This document shows positions 38,089 to 49,115 of a DNA stretch of 64,000 bases, piece by piece. This DNA is from Dryococelus australis (taxonomy: Eukaryota; Arthropoda; Insecta; Phasmatodea; Phasmatidae), in assembly GCA_029891345.1 (NCBI GenBank), contig CM057005.1:61707760-61771759 (forward strand), written 5' to 3'. Position 1 is the stretch's first letter, and every line of letters begins with the position of its first letter. The translations under genes and the position numbers were made by a program. Under the pieces are notes generated by a model, which saw only the letters and a list, made by a program, of their open reading frames with translations, ran no database searches and was not told the DNA's origin.

Positions 38089-38505
38089 TAGGTTGTTCAC
38101 GATAAAATAAGCACTTTTGAGAGCCCTGCTCAATATCTACTTGTGTGCACGTTACGTATTCTTATGCGTTATGTAAAATCAACATTACCACGTGCCTCAT
38201 CACTTTATGCGTCGGTCAATTTAAACTGTGAAATTGTTAGAAAAGTAAATATTTAACAAATCTGCTTGCTTTTAAGCTTCGATGCTTTAAAAATCAGAAA
38301 GCGAAAAATAATTTACGTTATCAAAAACAGTTACCTTAACACTTTTTATTTGACGTGAAGATATGGAACTACTTTCCAGCTATCATTACCATCTTTACTG
38401 GGCGCATGTCACTCAGTGCGTCCATCATAACATATGCAGGTATGAGCAGTGACTTTTTGCTGATGTTCATTTGTAAAGTGCTCACTTTATCGTGAACCGC
38501 CTTTA
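38089..38505. mobile_element. GGCTGTTCAC-family MITE
   Basis: The left end TAGGTTGTTCACGATAAAAT and right end GTGCTCACTTTATCGTGAACC are inverted. A TA flanks each end. The interior matches the long form at 1331-2307 (GGGCGCATG..CAGTG near the right end). Non-coding. Confidence 0.75.
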
Positions 38506-39248
38506 CACTAAAACTGTTTTTTTTTTTTTTATTTACATGACTGGTTGTATAAACGGTACATATTTGACCCCATGTTTACTCATGTTGTTTGTGATTTATG
38601 GTGACCTACTTGCACACATCTCCGAGGAAATACTACACACCATAGGAATGCAAGTTTAATGTTGCACAAGTCAAATACTTTGATTGTTAATGTGAATGGC
38701 TCTCCTGCTTGTCCTCACTTGGCAGTCGACATCCTGTTACATGCTAGCATTTCCTGAGTCAGTTCAGTTGGGGCAGTTCAGGTGGTCAGTAGGTTTCCAA
38801 CCGCCTAATGAGAGTCTAGGATCTCACACTTGCAAACGATGAGACGCATCCAGCTACAGTTGCTGACGCTGCTTTACAACATGTGGTGCGTTGCTGTTTA
38901 CAGCAATGCCTCAAGGCACTGCGTACACTCAGCACTGACCTTGAGTTACATTGATTCACAACACAACTGGCAATTTCTGCATTGTAAGAAAATGGTTTTC
39001 AGAAATGAGAATACTCAAAATAACACAGGAATCTTAGGGCGAAAAGAAATTAATATATTGTTTTGTGTTTTTAATTGCTAACCTTGAATAACGACAGAAC
39101 TTTTAAAATTTTCAGAAACCCATAGAAAAATTACTCATGCTACACAGAGAAAATAGTTATATTTATTCTAAAACCCAAGATATTGAACAGAAAATTTCGA
39201 ACATAGGCTATATTTGGTCTTCCTCAGACAAAATTTCATGCACTGTAG
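38506..39248. other. No gene recognised
   Basis: Begins with a T run (38516-38531). An 83-codon frame at 38830-39081 has no recognisable motif. Confidence 0.4.
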
Positions 39249-39374
39249 TTGAGAGATTTGGGCAGCTCTTAACATTGTGGTCTTAGGTGCCGATGAGAAT
39301 GGAGCAGTGCCAGAATGCAAGGGCAGGGGAAATGGGAAATCCCAGAGAAAATCCGCCGGTCAGCACAGTTCCCA
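39249..39374 (-). mobile_element. SINE body fragment
   Basis: The reverse complement carries GACCGGCGGATTTTCTC, CCCATTTCCCCTGCCC, GGCACTGCTCCATTC and AAGACCACAATGTTAAGAGC, all blocks of the SINE at 20.6 kb. The head is absent. Confidence 0.75.
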
Positions 39375-39929
39375 CGTGCAATATGTTATAGCAATTAACA
39401 AGTGTTAACGGATGTAGCAAATCAGTGCATTATGTGGGATTATTTTCAGTGTTTGTTTTAACTGGATTGTTCCAGTCAAAGTGTGGCCCAGTTGGTCGGA
39501 TCCAGCGGGCCATACGTGTTGCACACGAATCGCGTCACGGAGGGTGATCTACTTTTGTTCTGATAAATTTTGTGTGCAATAATCGTTAACGTTAGTAACC
39601 TGAACTTTGTTTTTGTGTAACCCTCCGTGTTCACAACATCCCTCCGTCGACTCACAGGCTTTTCATTTTTAATTTTATGTCAAGTGATCTTGTTTGTGCC
39701 ATTTTGGCTTATTATTTTTTCGCAGTTATGGCCACTTGCAGGTCTTGTGAGCCAGATCAGATTTTCGTTCACCTGTACATGTGTTTTTTTTTATATGTAT
39801 TTATTCAATAAACTATTTACTGTACTTCAAAACATGATATGCTCGTATAATACATAATCATGCCAAATGCAATATCCCAATTAATGCAGACAAGATGCAA
39901 ATTATAGCAATATGTATATATATATACAC
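39375..39929. other. No gene recognised
   Basis: Unassigned, with a short TATA run before the hairpin. A 76-codon frame (39627-39857) is hydrophobic but has no family signature. Confidence 0.35.
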
Positions 39930-40007
39930 ATAATTTCTTCATCTGTGGTCGGGAACATATATATTAATATATATATATATGTTCCCGACCACAGATGAAG
40001 AAATTAT
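39930..40007. repeat. Perfect long hairpin
   Basis: The left arm ATAATTTCTTCATCTGTGGT and onward to GGGAACATATATAT is repeated exactly in inverted form, ending ATGAAGAAATTAT. The arms are about 35 bp with an AT-rich loop. No mismatch is visible, which contrasts with the decay of other repeats here. Confidence 0.9.
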
Positions 40008-40082
40008 CCACGCTGACGGTATGTCGTGGTCTCAGGAGCGGGGAGGAGGGAGGTTTGACTTACGATACCAGGTTTTAGAATA

Positions 40083-40494
40083 CAGTAGAAAGTTGATTAT
40101 TCGAACGTCCGTTATCCGGACTTGTTTGAAAAATAAAGAGAATAGTAAAACCACGACAGTCTCTTTTGTCACAGTGTTTCCCTTACCTCCGGACGAGAGA
40201 CAAGCACTTGTGTGTGCTCTTGTGATGTGCCCTTTCACATGTCGTTCTCAGTGAACACATTTAGGAGGAGGGTGGTTATTGTTAACTGACTATTTTTTTT
40301 ATTTTATGTTAAGTTTCTGTTTTGGATAAGTTAGTGTTCTATGCATGTCTAATAAATTTTATGTTGTGTGAAATGGGTTTTTTCTTCAAATTCTTTTATT
40401 TTCATTTTCAACATATATCCATGATCCGACTTTTCGATTACCTATCCGAATTACCTTTTGTTCCCTATTAGTAAGTATAATATGCTTTCTACTG
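40083..40494. mobile_element. pogo/Tigger-like MITE
   Basis: The ends are CAGTAGAAAGTTGATTATTC and TATGCTTTCTACTG, flanked by TA at 40081-40082 and 40495-40496. The subterminal TTATCCGGAC and ATCCGACTTTTCGATTACC / TATCCGAATTACC motifs match the repeated TTATCCGA-type sequences typical of pogo/Tigger termini. The 412-bp element has only an incidental 91-codon frame (39979-40254) running across its left end, so it is non-autonomous. Confidence 0.8.
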
Positions 40495-40496
40495 TA

Positions 40497-41184
40497 TTCT
40501 TAGAGTTACAAAGGGTTCCAGAGCACGAGAGACTCATCCAGGGTGTGGGCCGTTCGCCCAAGTGGCTCTCCTCAGTTCACCCCGCGATGAGGTGACATCA
40601 TTGTAATGATGCAATAAACCTGTTATGCCTATCTAACGAGAGTGTTGGCCCACTCGATAAATAACACTTAACATTGAGTGAGACTGTTGAATGGCCATCC
40701 CACATACGAAACACACACAATAAGTTAATATGCTGTTAGGAGGTTGCAGTGATGCAGTGGGTTGAAGACCAAAAACAGTTATACGGCTGTGAAGCGGCCT
40801 GCAGTGAAATAAAAACAACCACTTTGCACTGAATTGATTTTTACTCACTGAATTCCCTCCAAGGAGGCACGTACTTGATCATGATTTAATAATAAATTCA
40901 GATGGTATAAATACAAGTCTAAAAGAAGAGTGAGGTAATAAAAAATTGTTCCCAAAGGTTCCATCCTTTGCCCGTTAATATATTTATTTATTTTTAATAT
41001 GCGATATATATATATATTGCTTGTATTCCATCATTCTACTCATTGTGGATGATACCTACTAAATTTTTATCTAAATATGGGAATCTGACAGCACTTTTGG
41101 TGTCATTAAATGAGACTGTTCATGACTAGATAAGTTGTTTACAGCAAATAATATTTCTTGAAACTGGGATCAAATAGTTTTAGG
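40497..41184. other. No gene recognised
   Basis: Contains an AATAAA at about 40614 after a GC-richer segment, and a short TATA run near 41008. No coding signature. Confidence 0.35.
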
Positions 41185-41430
41185 CTTATATATTGTTAGT
41201 CATCTTTATGGGAATACTCACATTGATACCATAGTCCCAAAACTAAGTGCAGCATGTAATGCTTTGCATTATCTATCATAGTGTCTAAATGCATCCTCCC
41301 TTAAAAAAATTTATTTTTCATATTTTCATGCTGTTATGTCATACTGTTTAACTCAGTGGGCACCTTCTCCTCGAACGATCAAGGTTTTCCGACTCCAAAA
41401 GAGAGCCATAAGAAATATTTACAAATAATT
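41170..41430 (+). pseudogene. LINE thumb-domain fragment
   Basis: Conceptual translation gives VLGLYI, then HIDTIVPKLSAACNALHYLS and, after stops, AVMSYCLTQWAP and VFRLQKRAIRNIY. This is the post-palm region of a CR1/Jockey-type LINE. No palm or endonuclease is nearby, so it is a small relic. Confidence 0.7.
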
Positions 41431-42955
41431 TTTGTAGGTACGTGTTGTCTTGTAACATTTTTGACTAATGCTATATTCCAGAACTGTTGCTCAACATAGT
41501 AGTAGAGATTTGTTAGTAAATCAATAAATTAAGTTATTTAATTAATTAACTTTCAGCAACACTTAAATTCTGTGTATGCAGTTACAAACGTTACAAAGGT
41601 TTACACAGTTCTCTGCTGTGAAAATTGTCAGTTTTATTGACTGCAAGAAATTACCATACATTCTGGTACATATCTGTTCATGTTTGACCAAGTTTGTGAT
41701 TTTCCCTGTGCTGTGGACTAACGAGCAACAGTTTGCCAAAAAACAGTTTTCAGTACAAAGCATTAACTGTTAATGTGTTGATATTTGTGAATATAGAATG
41801 GAGGCTGCAACTTTAAGAACTTCATTGGTTGTGTATCAGCTATGCATTTATGAATTTGGTGGTGCAATCCTGGCCAGTTATATTTGGATATTGGTTATAA
41901 TACAGCTTTTTTCTCATGTAAGGTGAAGTGTGACTCGTATGAGAGCTTTCGAATTGGCCGACGACTGAGAATATTTTCGTCAGCTGTCTGTTAGAAACCT
42001 GTAATAATGTGCAGCATGAATGTGCACATTTATTCTATTGAATCATAAATTACTAATTAACTGTATGGTGAATCACATAGTTTACTTTATCATTGCACAT
42101 TGGTACATGTATCATTCTTTGCATATCTGTGGCAAATTATGTTACATTCAATACTACTGTACATACATTTATTTATATATGTAGCCCCAGGAAACTGTTT
42201 ACATACAAATCTACTACACTCTGCTTCTCCGAGCTCTAGTGAAGAGAGCATAGAGGGAGCACATATGAAGCACGTAATGGCCCCTTCCCCCTGCACTCAC
42301 TTTGCTTTACTCGGCAAGCTAATTGGTGCAGATTTGAATGTCATCAGTTTTCTGGAGCTTGACTTTGGTTTTCAGGATTTTCTGATGTTATGTTTACATA
42401 TGTACCCCACAATTTTCTTGCGATCTCCTTTTATAAATTAAAAATTTTACAAAAATATTTTACTGGAATGAGGCTAATGCAAATTTATAATGTTACCAAT
42501 TACAAACTAACTTTGGCCATAACTGCTCTGCTGCTGCTGTTTTGTTCAGATAGTCATGGTACTCTTAATACCGCTTCCTCTGTGAATTCTGCTGTTATGA
42601 TGGCAGTTGTGAAAATTTCCCAGTCACGTATTATCATTGTCAATGTTCCCTGACCTATTGCGGTGCTACTGTGCTGGCCTGTAGCGAGCCGGATCACATG
42701 CTTGGTGGGTGATGTCACTTTTGTTGACAAAATTTGGGTGGACAAAGTTATGAGAAGCAACAGTAACGATTACCGTGTGACACGGTTGCCGATTGATAAA
42801 CACAAGAATGTGTATGGTTAGTTATAGCTTGTTGTGGTTTCAAATTCAGGCTGTGACACGGAATCGGTGCAGCAGAGGCATCAGGAACCTTTACCCCTAC
42901 TTCCCATTTCTCTGCTGGTGGGGTGTAAGTCCTTGGTAGCTCTCAAGGTGGGCGT
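41431..42955. other. No gene recognised
   Basis: Unassigned. Several frames of 60-110 codons overlap here on both strands (for example 42100-42441) with no domain. This is where the polymerase of the minus-strand retroelement would lie if present, and none was recognised. Confidence 0.35.
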
Positions 42956-42959
42956 TGTT

Positions 42960-43012
42960 GGGACATTGGCTGTGTCAATGGTCTACTTCTTCAGGCTTGC
43001 AGTAATGGCACG
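42960..43012 (-). pseudogene. Gag zinc-knuckle remnant
   Basis: The minus-strand translation reads CHYCKPEEVDH, a stop, then HSQC, close to a retroviral CCHC knuckle (Cys-x2-Cys ... His-x4-Cys) with two extra residues in the middle. It sits just downstream of the gag core, as expected for a nucleocapsid domain. It is disrupted by the stop. Confidence 0.45.
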
Positions 43013-43063
43013 CAGTTTGTGGTGACTTGCTCTTGTCCCACTTGACTTATGTCTTCCCTAAAC

Positions 43064-43890
43064 TTATGTTGACACAGTCACTTGCGTCGTTGTTGACACT
43101 TTTGCCCCCACTAATTTCCTTGTTTCCTGATGTGGAGAATTTGTTAGCTTTTTTCCCGAAAGTTTGTTTCTGATATTGATGTGTTTGTTCCTGTTGCTTG
43201 TTGCTGTCATCCCTTTGTGACCGTGTTGCCATTGTGCGGCATTGAACTCGCGATGCGGTTGAAAAGGGTTTTGTTCGAAGATGATTGCCGCTCGCATAAT
43301 CTCTTTGATGTTGCTGTTAAATAGCGGAACCATTGCGGCTTGGTATTCTAGCAGAACGTTCTTTGTCACGACCTCCAAAACCTCCCGCTCCTGAAGCTGC
43401 GAGTGAAAATGCTTTACAATGTGCACTTTGCATGTGATTAATGTAGTGAGTGCTTCTCCTGGCTGCTGCTTTTGCAAAGTCAACTTGCTCTGTACTTGTA
43501 AAGACATAAACTCACCTCCGAATCGGCATTGGAAATCGTGTATAAATTCCGCCCCCGCCGGTCCATAATGGTTAAGTGAGTTCCACCACAGTTTCGCATC
43601 ACCTTGGAGTTGTCCCCCACACATCCTGCCCATTTCTCTTCACAGACTCCATACCTCTGCAGGCAGGCTGTGCAGTCCTTGAGGAATGTCGTTGGGTCCT
43701 CATTGGGTGTACTGACGAAAGTCGGTAAAATCTGAAAGCATGGTGGAGAGCGTTTCTTATCGGCGTTTGGCTGCATGGTGGGGGTCGACTGGTTTTCTTG
43801 TTGCTTATCACTTTTGTTCGTCCAACTGTATGCTGTAGCTGGTCCAGAATGATTGGTTGGGAATGGTGTCACGGTGTCGCAGTGGGGCAA
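43064..43890 (-). pseudogene. Gag of a gag-only retroelement
   Basis: A capsid-type gag related to Ty3/gypsy elements. The N-terminal part lies in one frame (about 43600-43890: FQILPTF, PTTFLKDCTACLQRYGV, WAGCVGD) and the rest in another (43064-43633: AKLWWNSLNHYG, FIHDFQCRFGGEF, LQVQSKLTLQKQQPGEAL, EREVLEVVTKNVLLEYQAAM). A frameshift at about 43620 separates them. The same order of blocks occurs in the plus-strand element at 54.3-54.9 kb, which shows they are one family. The Gag would assemble particles around element RNA. Proline-rich sequence precedes it (43808-44146). No protease, reverse transcriptase or integrase follows within the next 1.5 kb. Confidence 0.75.
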
Positions 43891-44341
43891 GGAGTCTGTA
43901 TTGGTGGTAATACTGCTTGTGCGCAGTTTGTGGAAAAATAGGTGTGGGGTAATAAACCGGTAATGGGTGCAGGTACTGTGGAGGCGGTATTAGTGGAAGA
44001 GATGCTGTAGGAATGGCTGGCATTGGCTGTGTTGACTGAGCACTCGGTGCCGGTTTATTGACAACTGCCATGTGCGAGCTGTGGGCATGTGACAGTTCCC
44101 TGTTGAAGTAATCATTGATAGTGCCGTCGTGGCACAAAAACTGCACTCCCTGTGCTTACAGTCTCTCACTCATGGTTTAGCACCACTCATACACCATTAC
44201 ACTACAGTTTTGTCATTTGTTGCTCACGTTGCCATTTCATACTTTGCAATCAGCTCTTGAACACGCGATGACGTGCTGCATCAACTTTGCGAAAAAGTCA
44301 TCCCAATTGTATGGGACACTCTGTGGCTTCAATTTTGCACT

Positions 44342-44479
44342 GCAGTTTTTACACATGTAGTCAACAGCCGATGCAGTTTCAGTTTCGTTTCCATCCAGGC
44401 ACTCGTGATAGCACTGGGTTTTACACTTGGTGCAGCTGAGAATGAGCGTTCCTTTCCCTGTGCACAAAAAGTTGTTACA
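44342..44479 (-). pseudogene. PHD-finger-like motif upstream of gag
   Basis: A 46-codon stretch reads Cys-x4-Cys-x9-Cys-x2-Cys-x7-Cys-x15-Cys-x2-Cys, with Tyr-His just before the fifth Cys. This approximates the C4HC3 layout of PHD fingers, which bind histone tails in known proteins. A TAG stop lies two codons upstream, so it is not joined to an intact N-terminus. The gag core starts about 450 bp downstream on the same strand. The copy at 53662-53799 has the same spacing codon for codon. A related zinc fold (RING or other) cannot be excluded. Confidence 0.6.
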
Positions 44480-46860
44480 CCACTAAAGTTGTGAAAATTC
44501 TGCGATATTTTCACTGGTTTGACTGTCTGAACGATTGGTTTTTGGATGGTTTTACTATCCATTTTCAAGTTTGATGTTTGTTTTGCAGTTTTCCCAGATA
44601 CGGTAGTTCGGTGGGCTGGTCTTGCACATGCACCAGAAATAGTTCGTGCCTAGCTTTTATTTGGCAATAAATACCTGTGGTAGTGGACAAAAATAATGCA
44701 GGCACAAGAGCGCTGAGGCACTGTCTTGTGTCCAGCCAGCCATGTTTGTAAATCTACGTGCTCGTGATGTGGGTAACCAGGTAATGTGTGGCACAGCTGC
44801 ACAATGTAGGGGGAGGGAGTGCCCTTCCCCTCTCCACATCTGACTCTTCTGTGCATGCTGAAAAGGGCAACAACCAGCCGATGGTGAAGCGGGCTGCCCA
44901 TGTGACCTATGCTGGGGCGATCGATGCTCCGTTCAGCTGACCTGCCTTGAGCAGGAGGGAGGGGGCATCTGTGTGCTCCCCCTTTTTTGTCTGTGCTGCG
45001 GTGGGCGGTGAGTGGCTGACGTCATGCACCATCCCAAGGTTACTGCACTGTGCACATGTGCCCGTCTTCGCCGAAGCAATGGTGGCTGCCTTGCTGTTCT
45101 GGTGCGCTTTCCCACTGAACCATGTGGCACACTTCCTGTCATTCTGGAGGTGTCCGGTAGACATATTGGTACTGCTTTTGGCTCTGTTGGTCGTCCTTGT
45201 TGATACCTCGTGGCTAGAGGAGAAAAAAATTTACAGGAAATTTTTGTGGAAAAATTTTCTTGGATAATTTATGGAAAAATTTTTCTCGTTGAAATTTGGC
45301 AGTTTTCAAGGTTCGCAGGACGATGATTGTTGTAGGATTATGCCAAAAAGTCGGGCGACATCTTGACATTGTGTAATGATACCTCAGTGTGTAGAGGAAG
45401 GTTTTGAGGAGCGGTAAATATTTATGTTAGGAATTTTGCTGGAAATTGTGTTACCTGATGCGCCTGGCATCATCCAGATGATGGTGATGCTGTGAAGTTC
45501 TTGGAGAGCACAATCTGTTGATCCCAGGGTCGTTCGGCCGGCGACCAAGGTGGTATTCTTTTGGCAGTAATATTATAAACTCATCCCAATTATTTATAAG
45601 TTACTAGCTGTCTGTGTGGTGGCCTATTCAGGCTGCCCAGATCCCCCAAAACAACTGAGGTTATGATGAAATCACACAAAATGTTGTTAAGTACATTATA
45701 GCACTGATACTGAACCTTGTGGTTTTGGCGGAAATTGTGAGGGCCCATGCCCATAAGTTCCCATATGCATTCAAAATATAAAGATACAAATGTTATTCAA
45801 TGTGAGACTTGCTTGCTGAATTGAACACACTCCTCTAGGAAGTAGCTTACAAGTGTTTGTTGGGCTTAACCCACCGACAGGGTGACACTTAAAAACGGCG
45901 CAAAAGCCATTCAATGAATTACATGCGAGATAATACTTCCTCAGATAATGCAAGCACTGTAGAAGGCGAATGGGACAGATTGCCAGGCAGCTAAACGAAC
46001 GAGGTTTTGACCTGCCCTTGTGATGTCACATCGGTGTCCCGAGATGGCGGGTCCTCCTTGTGTTGAAGTAATGGCGGCGCTAAGCTATTTTGGCGCGCTT
46101 GCCTTGCCAGCCACGTGCGTTCTCCTTGGCGTCGTTGGGGGCATCTAGAAGGCGTCTCTATGCTGCCACGTGTTTTGCTGGTCGCCTGGTTGACGTTTTT
46201 CCCTCATTGTGGGTAAATATGGGGAAAATTGGGGAAACTTGCAAGAAAAATTGTGGAAAAATTTGGAAAAATTGTTTTGGTGCGGGAAAATTGTAGGAAA
46301 AATTGCTCAGATTTAAGATGAGTATTTGCACCAAAGTTAGGCGACAATCGACGTTAGTCAAGGTGTCGGAACGGCGGCAAAGATCTGCCACACGTTCGGG
46401 AAAGCCATTTTGACGTTTGTATAATGCACAGGATGCTGGCAACTAGTGCCAAGATGTTGGTCAATAAGGATATTGGTTAGGTGAGGAGCAGTGACTATAG
46501 TTTTGGAGTCTCAGTAGAGATAATTACCCAGGGTGCCAGATATTATCGGCTTGACAATATCGCGAAGTCGGAGAGCAACTGTGGACTCGTTCTTCAGGGT
46601 CGTTTGGCCGACGACCATGCAAATCCTCCAAGTGCAGTTGTTGTCTCCTTGTAGAATAATATTAACACTTACTGAATAAATCCCTTACTTGTTGCATTGT
46701 GGGATATCTGGGCTCCACACACTCCCATACGAAACACTGTTATTTATTATGCCGACTCGTGACCATTTCAATCATAATTGCACAGTAAGTTACACTTCTT
46801 AACAATTGGCAGGAGAAGGCCTGTACCTTAAATGCCTTGCGGCGATTGGAAATAAACCAC
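44480..46860 (-). mobile_element. Upstream region of gag-only element, partly duplicated
   Basis: Two segments about 1.05 kb apart resemble each other: each has a GGAAAAATT-rich tract (about 45225-45295 and 46205-46310), then CCAGGGTCGTTCGGCCGGCGACC or CAGGGTCGTTTGGCCGACGACC (about 45525 and 46592), then AATATTA-rich sequence. The pyrimidine-rich complement of such a tract also follows the primer site of the inner element at 52890-52985. A TGGCACCC primer-like match lies near 46540-46555 on the minus strand. I infer duplicated 5' non-coding ends. LTR boundaries could not be set. Confidence 0.4.
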
Positions 46861-47897
46861 ACGTGGTAACTCGTCACTGCTGGGATATATTCAGTACATG
46901 ATTACATTCCTGTCGGGAAAGGCTTACATTGGGTGCTGCTTACGAATACGTTGGCTCTGGTAATACTGTGCAAAAGACACATGGTCACATGAAATAATTT
47001 AAGTACAATTTAAGTCTACCCAGGCGATACAAGCACTGGGTAGGTGCGAGGGGCAGTGGAATCTCGGGCAGCTGAAATACGAAAAAGGTTCCGGTATGCT
47101 AAAGAAACTATTGCTGCGTAATAATAAGTCCAACATGGTAATGGCTGCCCGGGCGTGCGAAACACGAGCCCTAACGTGATGCGGCACACCTCTCGCAAAG
47201 ACGAACGACTACTGACTTTCTCCGCACGGTGTGCTGGCCGGGTGGCAAGCTGGCACCCCACGCTTCACGTCTTCCTTACACACATCATTTGCAAATCAGA
47301 CACGTACCCTGCGTGCCGGTTGTTACACATTGCTCCTCAAATTAAGCCTGTAAATATTGTTCATTATACCTAAACATTACATTGCATGGATGATATGGAG
47401 ATGAAAGACACGTGAATGAACATTACAGAAAATTACAAAAAGACACTTCGAAAACACTGAGGGTTTTAGGGCTGCGAAGGCAGGCGTGTTTATTAGTTGC
47501 GTTCCCTTGCCTGAAATTACCTTGCCCTTTTATTGCACAAATTAAATAACAGAAATTTCACAAGGTCTATTTTCGGATTCCTGAGCCACACGCACGTTAT
47601 CGCGCTCACTCTTCTCTGCACCCGTGTCGTTCCTTGCCACACTGCACTGCACTTGCGCTCGTAGAGTGCACACACAGACTGCGTTACAGAACCTGGTGCG
47701 GTCGGCAAATGGGCTAAAGTGAAAGGGTCATGTGGACATGCGTCATTGTGTTACTAAAAAAATTAGTATAGTTGTGGGCTTGCACGGGGAACAATGCTTG
47801 TGCCAAGTGTATTATAACTTGAATGTAAAATTTCCTCTAAATTAGACACAATGCTGGCACTAGTAATCTATACAATCTCATAATTATCTAGGTTCTG

Positions 47898-47898
<1 letters not shown>
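46861..47898. other. No gene recognised
   Basis: Unassigned, moderately GC-rich around 47000-47280. Overlapping frames on both strands have no domain. Confidence 0.35.

Positions 47899-47955
<57 letters not shown>
47899..47955. repeat. (TA)n microsatellite
   Basis: About 28 TA units. Confidence 0.95.
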
Positions 47956-47959
<4 letters not shown>

Positions 47960-48076
47960 GGACAGAAACTGGTACACAGAGGACGAGACATTTTTCAAGC
48001 AGGTGTGGAATCGCATGGAAAATGTGTCATCCAAGTACTATTCTGTAAATACTTGAATTTGTGTCCTTTCACATAT
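47953..48076. repeat. Small inverted-repeat element
   Basis: ATATGAAAGGACA at the left and TGTCCTTTCACATAT at the right are inverted around a 95-bp spacer. It may be a tiny MITE or chance next to the microsatellite. Confidence 0.3.
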
Positions 48077-49115
48077 TTTTGGTAGCCTAGCAGTCTACTT
48101 GTAACCTTAACTAATATGTTCTGTGTTTGTTAGTATATGCCATTACAGTTCCATCCGATGAGCCTGCTGTCGAGAGAGCATCCTCGAGACGTCGTCACCT
48201 TAAGGGTAAATTCCGAACATGTGAAGGCATATTAAGCTCCCTCAGAGCAGAGCTATAGCCTCTTTACGCTTATTACTTGTATTGATTGGAAAAAGCCATA
48301 TGTGCATCCTAGTTTGTAACCAGAACTGATTAACGAAATCTCAGCACCTCTATTGCTGACTGACTTTAATGTGGATTGCTAGACACTTTCATATAGCACC
48401 CTTGTATTGTATTAAGTGTAATAAAAGTAGTATTTTGTATTTGAGTGCTTTTCCATCTAGCTACCCTTACCCCCCTAAGTTAATGAGTGACCTGCTCCCC
48501 TAAGGACGGGCCACAGAAAATGGCGGAGGCGCAGTAGCTTTCCCACCCTCCCCTTTTCACTTGGAATTGAACTAAAAGTAAATTCATGGTATAATTATGC
48601 TAGGCAGTACATAAACGAAGCTACAGTTTTATAGAGTAATAACTGGAATAAAGTACAGAGAAATAACAGAGGAATTCGTAAAGATGTGTAGCACCTTCCA
48701 CCTGCCCTCAGGGTTAAAATTCCCTCACAAATTACGGGTAAATGGATCCGCCGTAGTAAACTATTGTAATAACATAATCACTCATTCAAAGCCTACTGTG
48801 TTGTACTATTCAGCAGAAAATCGCGGCCGCACCAGAGCTTGCGAGCAGGAACTGCCGCGTTGCAAATAGTTGCTCGGCCAGACAGTCGCCCAGTATATAC
48901 AGTAGCATAGTGTGTGTGTGTGTGTGTGTGAGCTTGGCTTTATACATTAATGTATGCTTAGCCACAGTTCCGCTATTCGGACCGATTTTCTTTTGCTTAA
49001 CGCAATTTCCACAAAGAGTGTGTGTGCACATGGAAATGTAAATACTAACAAGCTTTGTGCGTGTGCATGTTAAATTCTAAGGTCAAGTTACATGGTATTA
49101 CACTAACATGCAGCC
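48077..49115 (+). other. Presumed 5' end of outer retroelement
   Basis: Lies upstream of gag of the outer element. It contains an AATAAA at about 48420, followed by a T/G-rich stretch and a TGGCGGAGGCGCAG sequence near 48519 that might be a primer-binding site, but the match to any tRNA end is unclear. No repeat of this region was found at the 3' side, so an LTR is unproven. A (GT)n run lies at 48910-48929. Confidence 0.25.

Noticed and set aside
44650-45267. Overlapping frames on both strands (up to 106 codons)
   Set aside because: GC-rich non-coding sequence upstream of the retroelement gag; no domain and equal openness on both strands.
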